A stretch of 64,000 nt of DNA from Stieleria magnilauensis (GCA_007753675.1 CP036432.1:5864394-5928393), one strand, 5' to 3'; positions 34,686 through 44,749 are shown, counted from the first letter of the stretch. Numbers and translations are program-made. Notes: generated by a model from the sequence alone, not told the origin.

Positions 34686-34710
34686 AAAAACCTTGGCGGC
34701 TTCCGCTAAG
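34686..34710 (-). repeat. Dispersed repeat copy
   Basis: AAAAACCTTGGCGGCTTCCG then CTAAG, just downstream of the stop of the lipoprotein gene 34718-35080. A more diverged copy may follow near 34630-34660. Confidence 0.6.
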
Positions 34711-34717
34711 GACTGTT

Positions 34718-35080
34718 CTATTCCTCCGGTTGCGGTGGCTTGTGACCCGTTTTGGCTTCGTATCGTGATGCGAACTTGTCGAATCGTTTGGGGCTGCAAA
34801 TGAAGCAGTGTGATTCCGGTCGGTCGTGCTCATCGCACCAATCTCCGTCATCCTTGAACTTCGACACCAGCGATTTGTCGCAGAGCGCACACTCCTCCTC
34901 GGGCACACCATGTTCAACACACCACCATCCACCGTGGCTGTGATCGACGTTGGTTGCCGCAACCGAATCGGCGGTCCCGTCGGAGGCCGTTTCGCTGTTG
35001 CCGCATCCGGCCAGCACCAGTGCGCCGACCAACATCGACAACGCGGTTGCACGCGTCACAAAAATCCAACTCATCGTCAT
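34718..35080 (-). CDS. Lipoprotein with two CxEHxxPExxCxxC motifs
   Basis: 120 residues with lipobox VLAGC (about residue 26). The mature part carries 'WWCVEHGVPEEECALCDKSL' and 'DWCDEHDRPESHCFICSPKR', two copies of a Cys/His motif that looks like a small zinc-ribbon or metal-binding knuckle. The same motif occurs twice at the N-terminus of the RND adaptor at 38370-40049 ('DWCEEHAVPESICVECDPTL'). It lies 41 bases after the RND pump gene. It probably hands metal to, or takes it from, this pump. Confidence 0.75.
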   Translation of the reverse strand: MTMSWIFVTRATALSMLVGALVLAGCGNSETASDGTADSVAATNVDHSHGGWWCVEHGVPEEECALCDKSLVSKFKDDGDWCDEHDRPESHCFICSPKRFDKFASRYEAKTGHKPPQPEE

Positions 35081-35121
35081 CTCTAATCTCCTTCGGCAAA
35101 GCCGAACAAAGGGGGGGGTAA

Positions 35122-38100
35122 CTAAACCGTCGCTGGTTCCGGCACGCGATCGGGCTGGGGCATTCGCCTCGAACCGGCCTTGTGCTCGATCTCAGGATCG
35201 GTGGGTTCATCGGGTTCGCGATGATGACCGTCATCATCGCCACCGTCTCCGTCAAACTTCTCGATCGGCTTGTTGAACACGACGTAGAGCACTCGTAGCA
35301 CGAGCAAACTCATCACCATCGCACTGCACACACCGCCGATGACCACCGTCGCCAGTGGTCGTTGGACTTCCGCGCCCATGCCCGTGCTGAATGCCATCGG
35401 CACGAAACCGAGGCTGGCCACGAGCGTCGTCATCAAGATCGGACGCAATCGCGTCATCGCGGCTTCTTCGACGGCTTCGTCAAGTGAGCGGCCTTTTCGC
35501 CGCAGTTGTCGAATCGTTGACACAAGCAGCATGTCATCGAGCACCGCGACGCCAGACAACGCAATGAAGCCGACTGCTGCGGAAATCGAAAATGGCATGT
35601 CGCGAATCCACAACGCCAGAATCCCGCCAATCCACGCAAACGGGACACCGGTAAAGACTCGCAGCGAGTCGATCCAGTTTCGATAGGTCATGTACAGCAA
35701 CGACAGAATCATCAGCAGCGCGATCGGCACGACGATCATCAGCCGCAGTTGAGCACGCTCTAAGTTTTCAAATTGCCCGCCCCACTCAACGCGATAACGG
35801 CCCGGCGGCAATGGAACCTTTTCGGCAATGACTCGTTGGGCCTCCGCAACGAAGCTGCCCAAGTCGCGGCCACGCACGTTCGATTCGATCGTGATCCGTC
35901 GCTGATACCAATCGCGTTTGATCGTATTGGGGCCATCAACTTTCTCGATCGTCGCCAGTCGTTCCAACGGGATTCGCTGGCCAGAAGGCGTCGCGACCAG
36001 GATTTGTTTGATCGCCTCTGGATCAGCTCGCGCCTTTTCCGGAAGACGAATGATCAGCGGGAATCGCAACTGGCCTTCGTAGACCTCGCCGACGTTATGA
36101 GTGCCGAGTGAACGCACCAGATTCATGACTGTGCTGGCGGCGATTCCATAGCGTGCAATCTCATCTTGTTTGATACGAATTTGCAGCAACGGTTGGCCGG
36201 AGACCTGCTCGACCTTGACGTCTTCGGAGCCGGGAATGGAGTTGAGCGCCCGCTCGATCTCGCTGGCTTTTTCAACCATCAAGTCGAGGTCGTCACCGTA
36301 CAGGATGGCGGCAACGTCGCTGCGAACCCCCGAGATCATCTCGTTCATTCGCATCTCGATCGGCTGGGACATCGCGAGCCGCGGGCCTGGTAAATCCCGC
36401 AATTCCTCCTGAACCATGACCGTCAGTTCTTCCTGTGTTTCGGCTCGTGTCCATTGTTCTCGCGGATGAAGCGTGATGAACAAGTCCGTCAACTCAGTTC
36501 CCATCGGATCAGTAGCGACTTCGGCCGTTCCGATACGACTCCAAACTTGTGCGATCTCGTCGGGAAAGTTTTCCAACAACACTTGCTCCATTTGCGTGTT
36601 GTAGCGAATCGATTCCTCCAGCGTCGTGCCCGCCAATCGGACCACGTTGATCGTAATCGCACCTTCGGACAATCGCGGAACAAATTCACTGCCAAGGTTG
36701 GGCGCGACCAGTCCAAAGACACTGACCAGAAGCAACAATGCCGACCCGATGACAAACGTCTTGTGGTGCATCGTAAATCGCAGCACCGGGGCGTAGAGTC
36801 GTTTGAGAACTCGAATCAGCAGCGGTTCTTTCTCTTGAATGTTCTTGGGTAGAAACAGACTGGCCAAGACCGGCATCAGCGTCAGTGACAACACCATCGA
36901 ACCGGCGAGTGCCATGATCACCGTCAACGCCATCGGGCGAAACAGTTTTCCTTCGACTCCCTCAAGCGTCAGGATTGGCAGGTAGACGATCATGATGATC
37001 AGCTCGCCAAACATCGTCGGTTTGCGAACCTCAACGGCCGCGTCGCGAATGATCTCGAGTCGACTTTTACCGTGTTTGTCATGCGCTAGGTGACGCACGC
37101 AATTTTCGATCATCACGACCGAGCTATCGACGACCAAGCCGAAGTCGATCGCACCGAGGCTCAGCAGGCTGGCGGCGATGCCGAACTTCAACATTCCCGA
37201 AAATGCAAATAGCATCGAAAGCGGAATCGCTAAAGCAACGATCAGCCCGGCTCGCAGATTGCCCAGAAAGATGAACAACACCGCGACCACAAGCAGCCCG
37301 CCCTCGAAAAGATTCTTTTGGACCGTGTGAATGACGTGGTCAATCAGTTCCGTGCGGTCGTAGACCGTTTGGATTTTCACGCCCGCTGGCAACGTTTCCT
37401 GAATGCTGGCGATCTTTTCTTTGATCGACCAAGTCACGTCGTTGCTATTCTCACCCATCAGCATGAAGCCCAAACCCAACACGGCTTCGCCACGTCCGTT
37501 GGCCGTCACGGCACCACGACGAATCTCGTGTCCGATCTCTACGTCGGCCACGTCTCTGACCCGCACCGGCACACCATCGACGGCGGCGATCACGATGTCT
37601 TCGATCTCCCCGATGTTGACGGTTCGACCGACGCCGTGAACCAACAACATTTCGCTGCCGTCGGTGACCGTGCCGCCGCCGACGTTTTCGTTGTTCGATT
37701 CGAGTGCGCCCGCGACTTCCTCAAACGTCAATCCGTATTTGAACAAGCGTTCGGGGTCGAGGCGAACCTGGTACTGTTTTTCGTAGCCGCCCCAACTGTT
37801 GACCTCGGCCACGCCGCGAACCGATCGCAGTTGCGGTTTGACAACCCAATCATGGATCGTCCGCAACTCGGTCATCCGATTGATTCGTTCTTGCTTGGAG
37901 GTTTTTGAGAAGTCCACGCCGTCCATGATCAAGACGTAGTGAAAGACTTCACCCAAACCCGTCGAGACCGGCCCCATTTGGGGACGCTGGATACCATCGG
38001 GTAATTCAACAGTCGAGAGACGTTCGTTGATCAGTTGCCGTGCAAAGTAGATGTCGATTCCATCGTCGAAAATTACAACGACTTGTGACAGTCCGAACTT

Positions 38101-38358
38101 GGAAATTGAACGCAACTGGTTCAACCCTGGCAGCCCACTGATCGCTTGCTCAACGGGAAAGGTGATCTGCCGTTCGATCTCCTCGGAGGCCAGCGACGGC
38201 GCGACCGTATTGATTTGGATTTGCACCGGAGTGGTGTCGGGGAACGCGTCAATATCGAGTTGACGCAGCGAGAATCCACCAACGACCGCAAACAACAACG
38301 CCGCCAGAATCACCAACGCGCGGTGCTTGAGCGAAAAGTCGATCAGCCAATTAAGCAT
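35122..38358 (-). CDS. Heavy-metal RND efflux pump (CzcA/CusA family)
   Basis: 1078 residues with the RND plan of 12 helices and two large periplasmic loops. Helix 4 holds 'AIDFGLVVDSSVVMIENCVR'. The D-x5-D-x6-E pattern matches the proton-relay and metal-site acids of CzcA-type pumps, with SS where CzcA has GA. That favours divalent ions such as Zn, Co or Cd over Cu(I). The C-terminus is His/Asp-rich (DGGDDDGHHREPDEP), an extra cytoplasmic metal-binding tail. It starts 11 bases after the adaptor gene. I give no symbol because the substrate is inferred. Confidence 0.93.
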   Translation of the reverse strand: MLNWLIDFSLKHRALVILAALLFAVVGGFSLRQLDIDAFPDTTPVQIQINTVAPSLASEEIERQITFPVEQAISGLPGLNQLRSISKFGLSQVVVIFDDGIDIYFARQLINERLSTVELPDGIQRPQMGPVSTGLGEVFHYVLIMDGVDFSKTSKQERINRMTELRTIHDWVVKPQLRSVRGVAEVNSWGGYEKQYQVRLDPERLFKYGLTFEEVAGALESNNENVGGGTVTDGSEMLLVHGVGRTVNIGEIEDIVIAAVDGVPVRVRDVADVEIGHEIRRGAVTANGRGEAVLGLGFMLMGENSNDVTWSIKEKIASIQETLPAGVKIQTVYDRTELIDHVIHTVQKNLFEGGLLVVAVLFIFLGNLRAGLIVALAIPLSMLFAFSGMLKFGIAASLLSLGAIDFGLVVDSSVVMIENCVRHLAHDKHGKSRLEIIRDAAVEVRKPTMFGELIIMIVYLPILTLEGVEGKLFRPMALTVIMALAGSMVLSLTLMPVLASLFLPKNIQEKEPLLIRVLKRLYAPVLRFTMHHKTFVIGSALLLLVSVFGLVAPNLGSEFVPRLSEGAITINVVRLAGTTLEESIRYNTQMEQVLLENFPDEIAQVWSRIGTAEVATDPMGTELTDLFITLHPREQWTRAETQEELTVMVQEELRDLPGPRLAMSQPIEMRMNEMISGVRSDVAAILYGDDLDLMVEKASEIERALNSIPGSEDVKVEQVSGQPLLQIRIKQDEIARYGIAASTVMNLVRSLGTHNVGEVYEGQLRFPLIIRLPEKARADPEAIKQILVATPSGQRIPLERLATIEKVDGPNTIKRDWYQRRITIESNVRGRDLGSFVAEAQRVIAEKVPLPPGRYRVEWGGQFENLERAQLRLMIVVPIALLMILSLLYMTYRNWIDSLRVFTGVPFAWIGGILALWIRDMPFSISAAVGFIALSGVAVLDDMLLVSTIRQLRRKGRSLDEAVEEAAMTRLRPILMTTLVASLGFVPMAFSTGMGAEVQRPLATVVIGGVCSAMVMSLLVLRVLYVVFNKPIEKFDGDGGDDDGHHREPDEPTDPEIEHKAGSRRMPQPDRVPEPATV

Positions 38359-38369
38359 CCGTGCTCTCC

Positions 38370-40049
38370 CTATTCGGCGACGCAGTCACAGCCTGCGCCT
38401 AAGTTGTTTTTAAGAAGCTGAGCCCGTAGCACGTCGCTACCGTCGGTCGCGATCACTTCGCCGGGCAGGACGCCAGAGATGACCTCCGTAAATTCGCCGT
38501 TCGTGGCACCCAGGCGTACCGAACGGACGTGAAAGACTTTGAAACTGTCGGGGCTATCGAAGTAATGCTTGTCACGCACGAAAACAACTTGGCAGCAACC
38601 TTCCCAGTGCGACGCCCCCGTGGGAATCACGATAGAGTCGGACTCTTCGCGCAGAATCACTTCGCCGGTGCCGAACGTCTCATTGCGAAGGCGTCCGTCG
38701 GGATTGCGAAGCACCGCGCGGACCTGCACCAAACGCGTCATCCGATCGGCCGACGTCGAAATCCAATCGAGAGTTCCTTCAATCTTCTCCCGGCTCCCAT
38801 CAGCGTGGAAATGAACTTTCTGACCGACGGCCAGTTGATTGAGGTTTTCCAGCGGCAGGTTCAACGTCAACCACATTTGGCGAATGTCGGCGACATCGAA
38901 CAGGATCCGTGCCGGATCGACGACTTCGCCGGGAGCGACATTTCGCTCGGTCACCGTGCCGTCGATCGGCGAGCGAATCGGTAGCAAGTTTGACGTGATC
39001 GCTGGCGAGTCGATCTGCCGACGGACGTCATCGGGAATCCCCACTAGCCGCAGTCGGTCGAGCACCTCTTGTTCGCTCAACCCGTTCAGCGAATCGATAT
39101 CGACAGGCAACCCTAAATTTCGCAACGACTGGTCGGCGGCCAACACGTCCGCCTGGGCCTTGGCCAAGGCGGCTCTCGCATCCAGAATTCGCGAACCAGG
39201 AACAGCACCGCGCGTATCAGCCAGCCGGTCGACGTTTTGCTTCTGCAACCGTTCTTCCGCAAGAGCTCGCAGCAACGTCGTTTTCAACTCGCCGACCTGC
39301 GCCGCATCGATGATCGCTAGGACTTCGCCTTTTGCGACCGAATCGCCCACATTCTTGGCCACCGACCAGACGGTACCTGGCAATCGGGATGCCAGGCTGG
39401 CCCGGCGAGTTGGGTCGTAAACAATCTCGCCGCTGCCGGTGATCGCTTCGACGATTGGAGCACGATCGACGAGTTCCACATCAACGCCAGCCTGCTTCAG
39501 TGACTCAATGGATGCGAACTGAATGCGGGCCTGATAAATCTTGCAGGCGCTGTTGTTCTCTTTTCGCGGAGCCACGGCCAATGCTCGTGCGGCTCGCTCA
39601 AGATCGTTCGGCGAGATCGACGGCGTCTCCTTCAGTTGAGCGACATCGGGGTGATCCAACACGCAGTTGTGCACGCCATGGACCGCGCACCAACCGTAGT
39701 CGGGGCCTGTAGGAATCAGGGTGGGATCGCACTCGACGCAGATCGACTCCGGCACGGCATGTTCTTCACACCAATCGTCGGCGACCGCCTCGACACTCCC
39801 GGTCAACGCGGCAAACTTTGGAATTCGCCAATCGTTGTGATGCCCGTAGTAAAAGACCGCGGCAAAGCCGATCAGAACCAACGTCGGCCCGATGCTACCA
39901 AGGGCAAGCGAGACAAATCGCCGGATGGGGCTACCATTTTTGGTTGGCGTTTCGATCTCGGAAGTATGCACGGGCCGTCCGTTGGCCGAAGATTCGGCGG
40001 AGGCGGGACGCGGATTTTCCTCCGGCGCATTGACGACTGACTGACTCAT
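38370..40049 (-). CDS. RND periplasmic adaptor with Cys/His N-terminal motifs
   Basis: 559 residues from ATG 40049 (CAGGAG upstream). Membrane helix at about residues 46-66, then two CxEHxxP-type motifs ('DWCEEHAVPESICVECDPTL' and 'GWCAVHGVHNCVLDHPDVAQ'). Then comes the adaptor body: lipoyl-type halves 'SRLPGTVWSVAKNVGDSVAK' and 'IRSPIDGTVTERNVAPGEVV' around a coiled coil, and beta-barrel parts. It should link the pump 35122-38358 to an outer-membrane channel. No TolC-like gene is found beside it; the one at 1608-3206 may serve both systems. Confidence 0.9.
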   Translation of the reverse strand: MSQSVVNAPEENPRPASAESSANGRPVHTSEIETPTKNGSPIRRFVSLALGSIGPTLVLIGFAAVFYYGHHNDWRIPKFAALTGSVEAVADDWCEEHAVPESICVECDPTLIPTGPDYGWCAVHGVHNCVLDHPDVAQLKETPSISPNDLERAARALAVAPRKENNSACKIYQARIQFASIESLKQAGVDVELVDRAPIVEAITGSGEIVYDPTRRASLASRLPGTVWSVAKNVGDSVAKGEVLAIIDAAQVGELKTTLLRALAEERLQKQNVDRLADTRGAVPGSRILDARAALAKAQADVLAADQSLRNLGLPVDIDSLNGLSEQEVLDRLRLVGIPDDVRRQIDSPAITSNLLPIRSPIDGTVTERNVAPGEVVDPARILFDVADIRQMWLTLNLPLENLNQLAVGQKVHFHADGSREKIEGTLDWISTSADRMTRLVQVRAVLRNPDGRLRNETFGTGEVILREESDSIVIPTGASHWEGCCQVVFVRDKHYFDSPDSFKVFHVRSVRLGATNGEFTEVISGVLPGEVIATDGSDVLRAQLLKNNLGAGCDCVAE

Positions 40050-40229
40050 TGCAGAACTCCTGCTGGGATAGACGGGACAAACGCGAACCGCAAAAATGCA
40101 ATTCGAGCATTCAACCAACGGACACAGGCCGACCAGAAATGAACTCGAACGCGGTGTCGCAACATGCGGCGAGCGCAATCGCCATCACAAACCGATTTCG
40201 AGGGTCAACCAACGTGGGCCAGCAGTGGC

Positions 40230-40643
40230 CTACAGCAATAGAGAGGCGTAAACGAGACGCACGTCTCGCCCGCTTTGCAGATCAAACCGTTGCGGATGTC
40301 GTTCTTCGCAACGTTTTGCAAGCAATTTGGACAGGTCCAGCGTTTCCAGACACAGCGGCGTCCAATCCGACAACAGCTGGAAGTCCGCTGACACGGTGCG
40401 GGAATTTGACTCTGGCGTTACGAGACAAACGCATCCGGTGTCGCAGGGGCAAGGGTTGTCACACGGGGCATTTCCCGGCGGCAACTGACGGTCATCGCAT
40501 GGAGTGGATTGTTCGTGTCCACAGTGACAGCTACCAACCTTCTCAACTCCTGCTGTCGACGCAACATCCCCGCCCGCCGCACAAAATACGGGACACGCAA
40601 CCACACGTAGTGTGATGAACGAGATGAACAGAAGACGGAACAT
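40230..40643 (-). CDS. Small secreted Cys-rich protein
   Basis: 137 residues from ATG 40643 (the TTG at 40646 is directly before it). A signal peptide ends near VACPVFCAAGG, followed by 'SCHCGHEQSTPCDDRQLPPG' and 'CDNPCPCDTGCVCL'. The tail, 'SGRDVRLVYASLLL', resembles that of 16192-16614. It comes just upstream of the RND adaptor gene and is probably the first gene of the long operon running to 28835. No enzyme domain is seen. Confidence 0.65.
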   Translation of the reverse strand: MFRLLFISFITLRVVACPVFCAAGGDVASTAGVEKVGSCHCGHEQSTPCDDRQLPPGNAPCDNPCPCDTGCVCLVTPESNSRTVSADFQLLSDWTPLCLETLDLSKLLAKRCEERHPQRFDLQSGRDVRLVYASLLL

Positions 40644-40755
40644 CAAGAGGATGGCAATCCTGTAGGTTGATAGGACTCTAAGACATTAGTATAGGTTGGG
40701 AAAACGTTTACGGCAAGGCAAGTTCGACTACGGCTGCCATTTGCATGAAGCGTAT

Positions 40756-43700
40756 CTAAGCGTCCTTTGCGAACCGCTCGTCTTTGATTCCCAGTCGCAA
40801 TTTCCACTCCATCGCACTGCAATACAGCACAGGCACAACTAGCATCGTCATGATCTCGATCGTCATGCCGCCGAAGCTGGGAATGGCCATCGGCACCATG
40901 ATGTCACTGCCTCGGCCGGTGGAGGTAAGCACGGGGATGAGTGCCAGCAGTGTGGTTGCCGTGGTCATCAAGCACGGACGAACACGACGCACGCCGGCGG
41001 TGACCGTTGCTTCGCGTGCATGTTCGATGTTGGTGATTCGGTCTTTGCGAAAGCTCTCGTCGAGGTAGGATGCGATCACAACTCCATCATCGCTGGCAAT
41101 TCCGAATAGTGCCAGGAAGCCAACCCAAACGGCGACACTGAGGTTGATCGTGTGGACCTGGAACAGAGTCCGCATGTCGGTCCCGAACAGGTCAAAGTTT
41201 AAGAACCACTCAGTCCCATAGAGCCATAGCATGATAAAGCCGCCCGACCACGCAATCATGATACCGCTGAAAACGAGCGAAGTCGTAATGACCGATTTGA
41301 ACTGCATGTAGAGAATCAAGAAGATGATCCCCAACGCAAGCGGCAGCACAACCATCAGCGTTTTTTGGGAACGCAACTGGTTCTCGTAGTTGCCCGCAAA
41401 CGTGTAGCTGACTCCCGCCGGTAGAATCAGCTCACCGCTGTCGATCTTCTCTTGCAAAAAGGCCTGCGCATCCTCGACGACATCGACCTCTGCATTGCCC
41501 GACTTCATGTCGAACAGTACGTAGCCAAGCAGGAATGTGTCTTCACTCTTGATGACCTGTGGACCTCGCACGTAACGAATTTCCGCAAGTTGCTCAAGTG
41601 GAATCTGTGACCCCATTGGCGTGGGGACCAGGATGCGTCCTAGGGATTCCGCCTCGTCGCGAAGTTCACGAGCGTAGCGGACCCTCACCGGATAACGCTC
41701 CCGGCCCTCGACAGTCGTCGTAATTCGGCGGCCTCCGATTGCGACTTCGATCACGTCTTGCACGCTGCGAATGTGCAGTCCATATCGTTTAATGGCGTCT
41801 CGGTCGATGTCGATTTCCAGATACGGCTTGCCGACGATGCGGTCCGCGATCACAGCGGATGCTTGAACGGTCGGAACCTGCTTCAACAAACCCTCGATCT
41901 GGAGCGCAACCTTTTCGATCGTTTCCAGATCGGGGCCTTTGACTTTCATCCCCATCGGTGCACGCATCCCGCTTTGCAACATCACGATTCGGGCAGCGAT
42001 CGGCTGCAGCTTTGGAGCGGATGTTGTGCCAGGTATATCAGCGGCTTCGGTGATTTTTTCCCAGATGTCGTTCGGCGTCTTGATCTCGTCGCGCCACTGA
42101 CGAAATGGTCGACCATTCTCATCCTCCACCAGTTCACCGAACTTATCACGAACGAACCCGCCTGACTTTTCGTCGAATTGGAACTTCAGACGATGCCCGT
42201 CTTTGTCAGTTTTGTACTCCGATTTGTATGTGATATAGGTCTCAATCATCGAAATCGGCGCGGGATCAAGCGGACTTTCCGCCCTGCCGATCTTGCCGAC
42301 CACTGATTCGACTTCGGGAATCGAGACCAGGAATTTGTTTTGTAGTTGCAGCACATCCATCGCTTCACCAATGGAAGCGTGCGGCATCGTGGTCGGCATA
42401 TACAAGTACGAACCTTCATCCAGCGGCGGCATGAACTCTTTTCCCAAACCAGGAAGTGCCGCAGACAACGCCGACCAAGGACTCGACTGGCGAACCGTCA
42501 ATTCAGAAACACCGACGAACGAAGTAACTTTGGGGACGAATCCGAAGATGCGATCAAAACCCTGCCACGCGGATGCGCCGAAGAGCAAAATCAACGCTGG
42601 CAACGACAAAAACAGCAATTTGTGAGCCAAGCACCAACGCAACAGAGGTTCGTAGATGAATCGTTGAAAGATCGTGAAGAATCCAAGCAGGCCGCCGATC
42701 AATCCTCCAACAAACATCAGGTTCCGGAACAAGCCTTTTTCCGGTCCAAGAGGCAACCAGTGGTCGGTCAACAGAAATCCAACCACGAGAACGGCGATCG
42801 CGCTAGCCGCGTAGGGGCCAAATCGCTGATACTTTTTAGGAATTCTTTCTTCGATCAACTTATAGGCGCCCAAGCCAATGACGATCGCGCCAACCCACCA
42901 CGTCACCACGAACATTGCGACGATTCCTGCGATGATGAGTGCAATCATCGCCGCACGACGAAGTGTTTCAGACTTGATTCGTCCTCCAAAAAGAATGTGA
43001 GCCGCTGGGGGAATGATCGTTAATGCAACGATCACCGAAGCCGCAAGAGCAAACGTTTTGGTAAATGCGAGTGGTCTGAAGAGCTTTCCCTCTGCTGCAA
43101 TCATCGTGAATACGGGCAGGAAACTGACCACCGTCGTCGAAACCGCGGTCAGTACGGCGCTAGCCACTTCGTGCGCCGCCCGAAAGATGACGTGCCCCGT
43201 GTCATCATCCGGGCCTGCTTCATCCAATTGCTTTAAGATGTTCTCACACAATATGATCCCCATATCGACCATGGTGCCGATCGCAATCGCAATACCTGAC
43301 AACGCAACGATGTTTGCGTCCACGCCGAATGCTTTCATCGCGATGAAGCACATCAGAACGGCGAGCGGAAGCAATGCGCTAATCAAAATCGAACTGCGCA
43401 TGTGCAGGACCATCACCAAGATCACAATGATCGTGACCAGGATTTCTTCGGTCAGTGCCGTATTCAGGGTGCCGAGCGTTTCGTAAATGACCCCGGTACG
43501 GTCGTAAAACGGCACGACCGTCACCTGACTAGTCGTGATCCACGCAGGCCACTGTTCGCGTGGCTGGGAACGCAGGTGCTTCACCCACTGGTCATGAGAC
43601 GCCCCCGGCTTCGTGATTGGATTCAAGTCGTTCGCCACCGCGTAGGCATCGACTTGATCCTGAGTGGTCATCAAATAATCGATGATTACCTTCGAGGGCA

Positions 43701-44742
43701 GCCCGGGCGAAATCTCCGTGACCCGCCCCTTGATGTTCTTGATCGCTTCAAGAGGGTTGTAGCCAAATCGAACGACGCAGACCCCGCCGACGGCCTCCGC
43801 CCCTGCCTTGTCCAATGCCCCCCGCCTGAGCGCGGGACCGAGTGAAACCGTCGCAACGTCCTTGATAGTGATTGGGACATTATCCGCAACTCGCAGAACA
43901 GTTTTTTCGATGTCGTCAATCTGTTCAATGAATCCCAGGCCACGAATCACATACTCGGCCTTATTGAGTTCAATGGTCCGAGCGCCCACGTCGACATTTG
44001 TCATTTTCACTGACTGGAAAACATCGGCGAGACTCACGCCAGCAGCTCGCATGGCATCGGGGTCTACGTCAATTTGGTACTCGCGAACAAACCCTCCAAT
44101 CGATGCGACTTCGCTGATGCCCTCAGCCGACGTTAGTGAATAGCGAACGTACCAATCCTGAATCGTCCGCAGCTCGTCCAAGTCCCAACCACCTGTCGGG
44201 ACTCCATCTGGATCATGGCCTTCGAGTGTATACAGATAGACTTGCCCCAGTGCCGTTGCATCGGGACCGAGCGCGGGCTGGACTCCTTCGGGCAATGTCC
44301 CTGCCGGAAGGCTGTTTAGCTTTTCAAGCACGCGACTCCGCGACCAATAGAACTCCGCATCGTCATTGAAGATAATGAAGATCGACGAGAAGCCAAACAG
44401 CGAATAGCTGCGAATCGTCTTGACTTCGGGAATGCCTAACAAGGCGACGGTCAGCGGATATCCGATCTGATCTTCGACATCTTGCGGTGATCGCCCCATC
44501 CACTCGGTGAAGACGATCTGCTGGTTTTCGCCAATGTCAGGGATCGCATCGACGGGAACTGGATCGCGAGGCAATCCCCTCAAGTCCCAATCGAACGGAG
44601 CGACCATCGCGCCCCATGTCAATGTTGCCAGGACGACAAGCAAGATTACAAGTTTGTTGTGCAGGCAAAACCAAATCACACTTCCAAGAAATGACTTGCG
44701 GGCTTGCTTGATGTCGTCGGGTAGGTCGGACGGGTCAAACAT
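40756..44742 (-). CDS. Large CusA-like RND pump (Cu/Ag type)
   Basis: 1328 residues, about 280 more than usual. Helix 4 holds 'IAIAIGTMVDMGIILCENIL', the pattern of Cu(I)/Ag(I) pumps (no DFG acid), and 'MLQSGMRAPMGMKVKGPDLE' carries the Met-rich periplasmic loop of the CusA/SilA group. The extra length lies mainly between the two halves: additional membrane helices near residues 600-700 ('AAMIALIIAGIVAMFVVTWW', 'YAASAIAVLVVGFLLTDHWL') and a charged loop near 'YITYKSEYKTDKDGHRLKFQ'. It lies 53 bases after the CusB-like adaptor gene. It would export copper or silver from the periplasm. Confidence 0.92.
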   Translation of the reverse strand: MFDPSDLPDDIKQARKSFLGSVIWFCLHNKLVILLVVLATLTWGAMVAPFDWDLRGLPRDPVPVDAIPDIGENQQIVFTEWMGRSPQDVEDQIGYPLTVALLGIPEVKTIRSYSLFGFSSIFIIFNDDAEFYWSRSRVLEKLNSLPAGTLPEGVQPALGPDATALGQVYLYTLEGHDPDGVPTGGWDLDELRTIQDWYVRYSLTSAEGISEVASIGGFVREYQIDVDPDAMRAAGVSLADVFQSVKMTNVDVGARTIELNKAEYVIRGLGFIEQIDDIEKTVLRVADNVPITIKDVATVSLGPALRRGALDKAGAEAVGGVCVVRFGYNPLEAIKNIKGRVTEISPGLPSKVIIDYLMTTQDQVDAYAVANDLNPITKPGASHDQWVKHLRSQPREQWPAWITTSQVTVVPFYDRTGVIYETLGTLNTALTEEILVTIIVILVMVLHMRSSILISALLPLAVLMCFIAMKAFGVDANIVALSGIAIAIGTMVDMGIILCENILKQLDEAGPDDDTGHVIFRAAHEVASAVLTAVSTTVVSFLPVFTMIAAEGKLFRPLAFTKTFALAASVIVALTIIPPAAHILFGGRIKSETLRRAAMIALIIAGIVAMFVVTWWVGAIVIGLGAYKLIEERIPKKYQRFGPYAASAIAVLVVGFLLTDHWLPLGPEKGLFRNLMFVGGLIGGLLGFFTIFQRFIYEPLLRWCLAHKLLFLSLPALILLFGASAWQGFDRIFGFVPKVTSFVGVSELTVRQSSPWSALSAALPGLGKEFMPPLDEGSYLYMPTTMPHASIGEAMDVLQLQNKFLVSIPEVESVVGKIGRAESPLDPAPISMIETYITYKSEYKTDKDGHRLKFQFDEKSGGFVRDKFGELVEDENGRPFRQWRDEIKTPNDIWEKITEAADIPGTTSAPKLQPIAARIVMLQSGMRAPMGMKVKGPDLETIEKVALQIEGLLKQVPTVQASAVIADRIVGKPYLEIDIDRDAIKRYGLHIRSVQDVIEVAIGGRRITTTVEGRERYPVRVRYARELRDEAESLGRILVPTPMGSQIPLEQLAEIRYVRGPQVIKSEDTFLLGYVLFDMKSGNAEVDVVEDAQAFLQEKIDSGELILPAGVSYTFAGNYENQLRSQKTLMVVLPLALGIIFLILYMQFKSVITTSLVFSGIMIAWSGGFIMLWLYGTEWFLNFDLFGTDMRTLFQVHTINLSVAVWVGFLALFGIASDDGVVIASYLDESFRKDRITNIEHAREATVTAGVRRVRPCLMTTATTLLALIPVLTSTGRGSDIMVPMAIPSFGGMTIEIMTMLVVPVLYCSAMEWKLRLGIKDERFAKDA

Positions 44743-44749
44743 TTGTATT

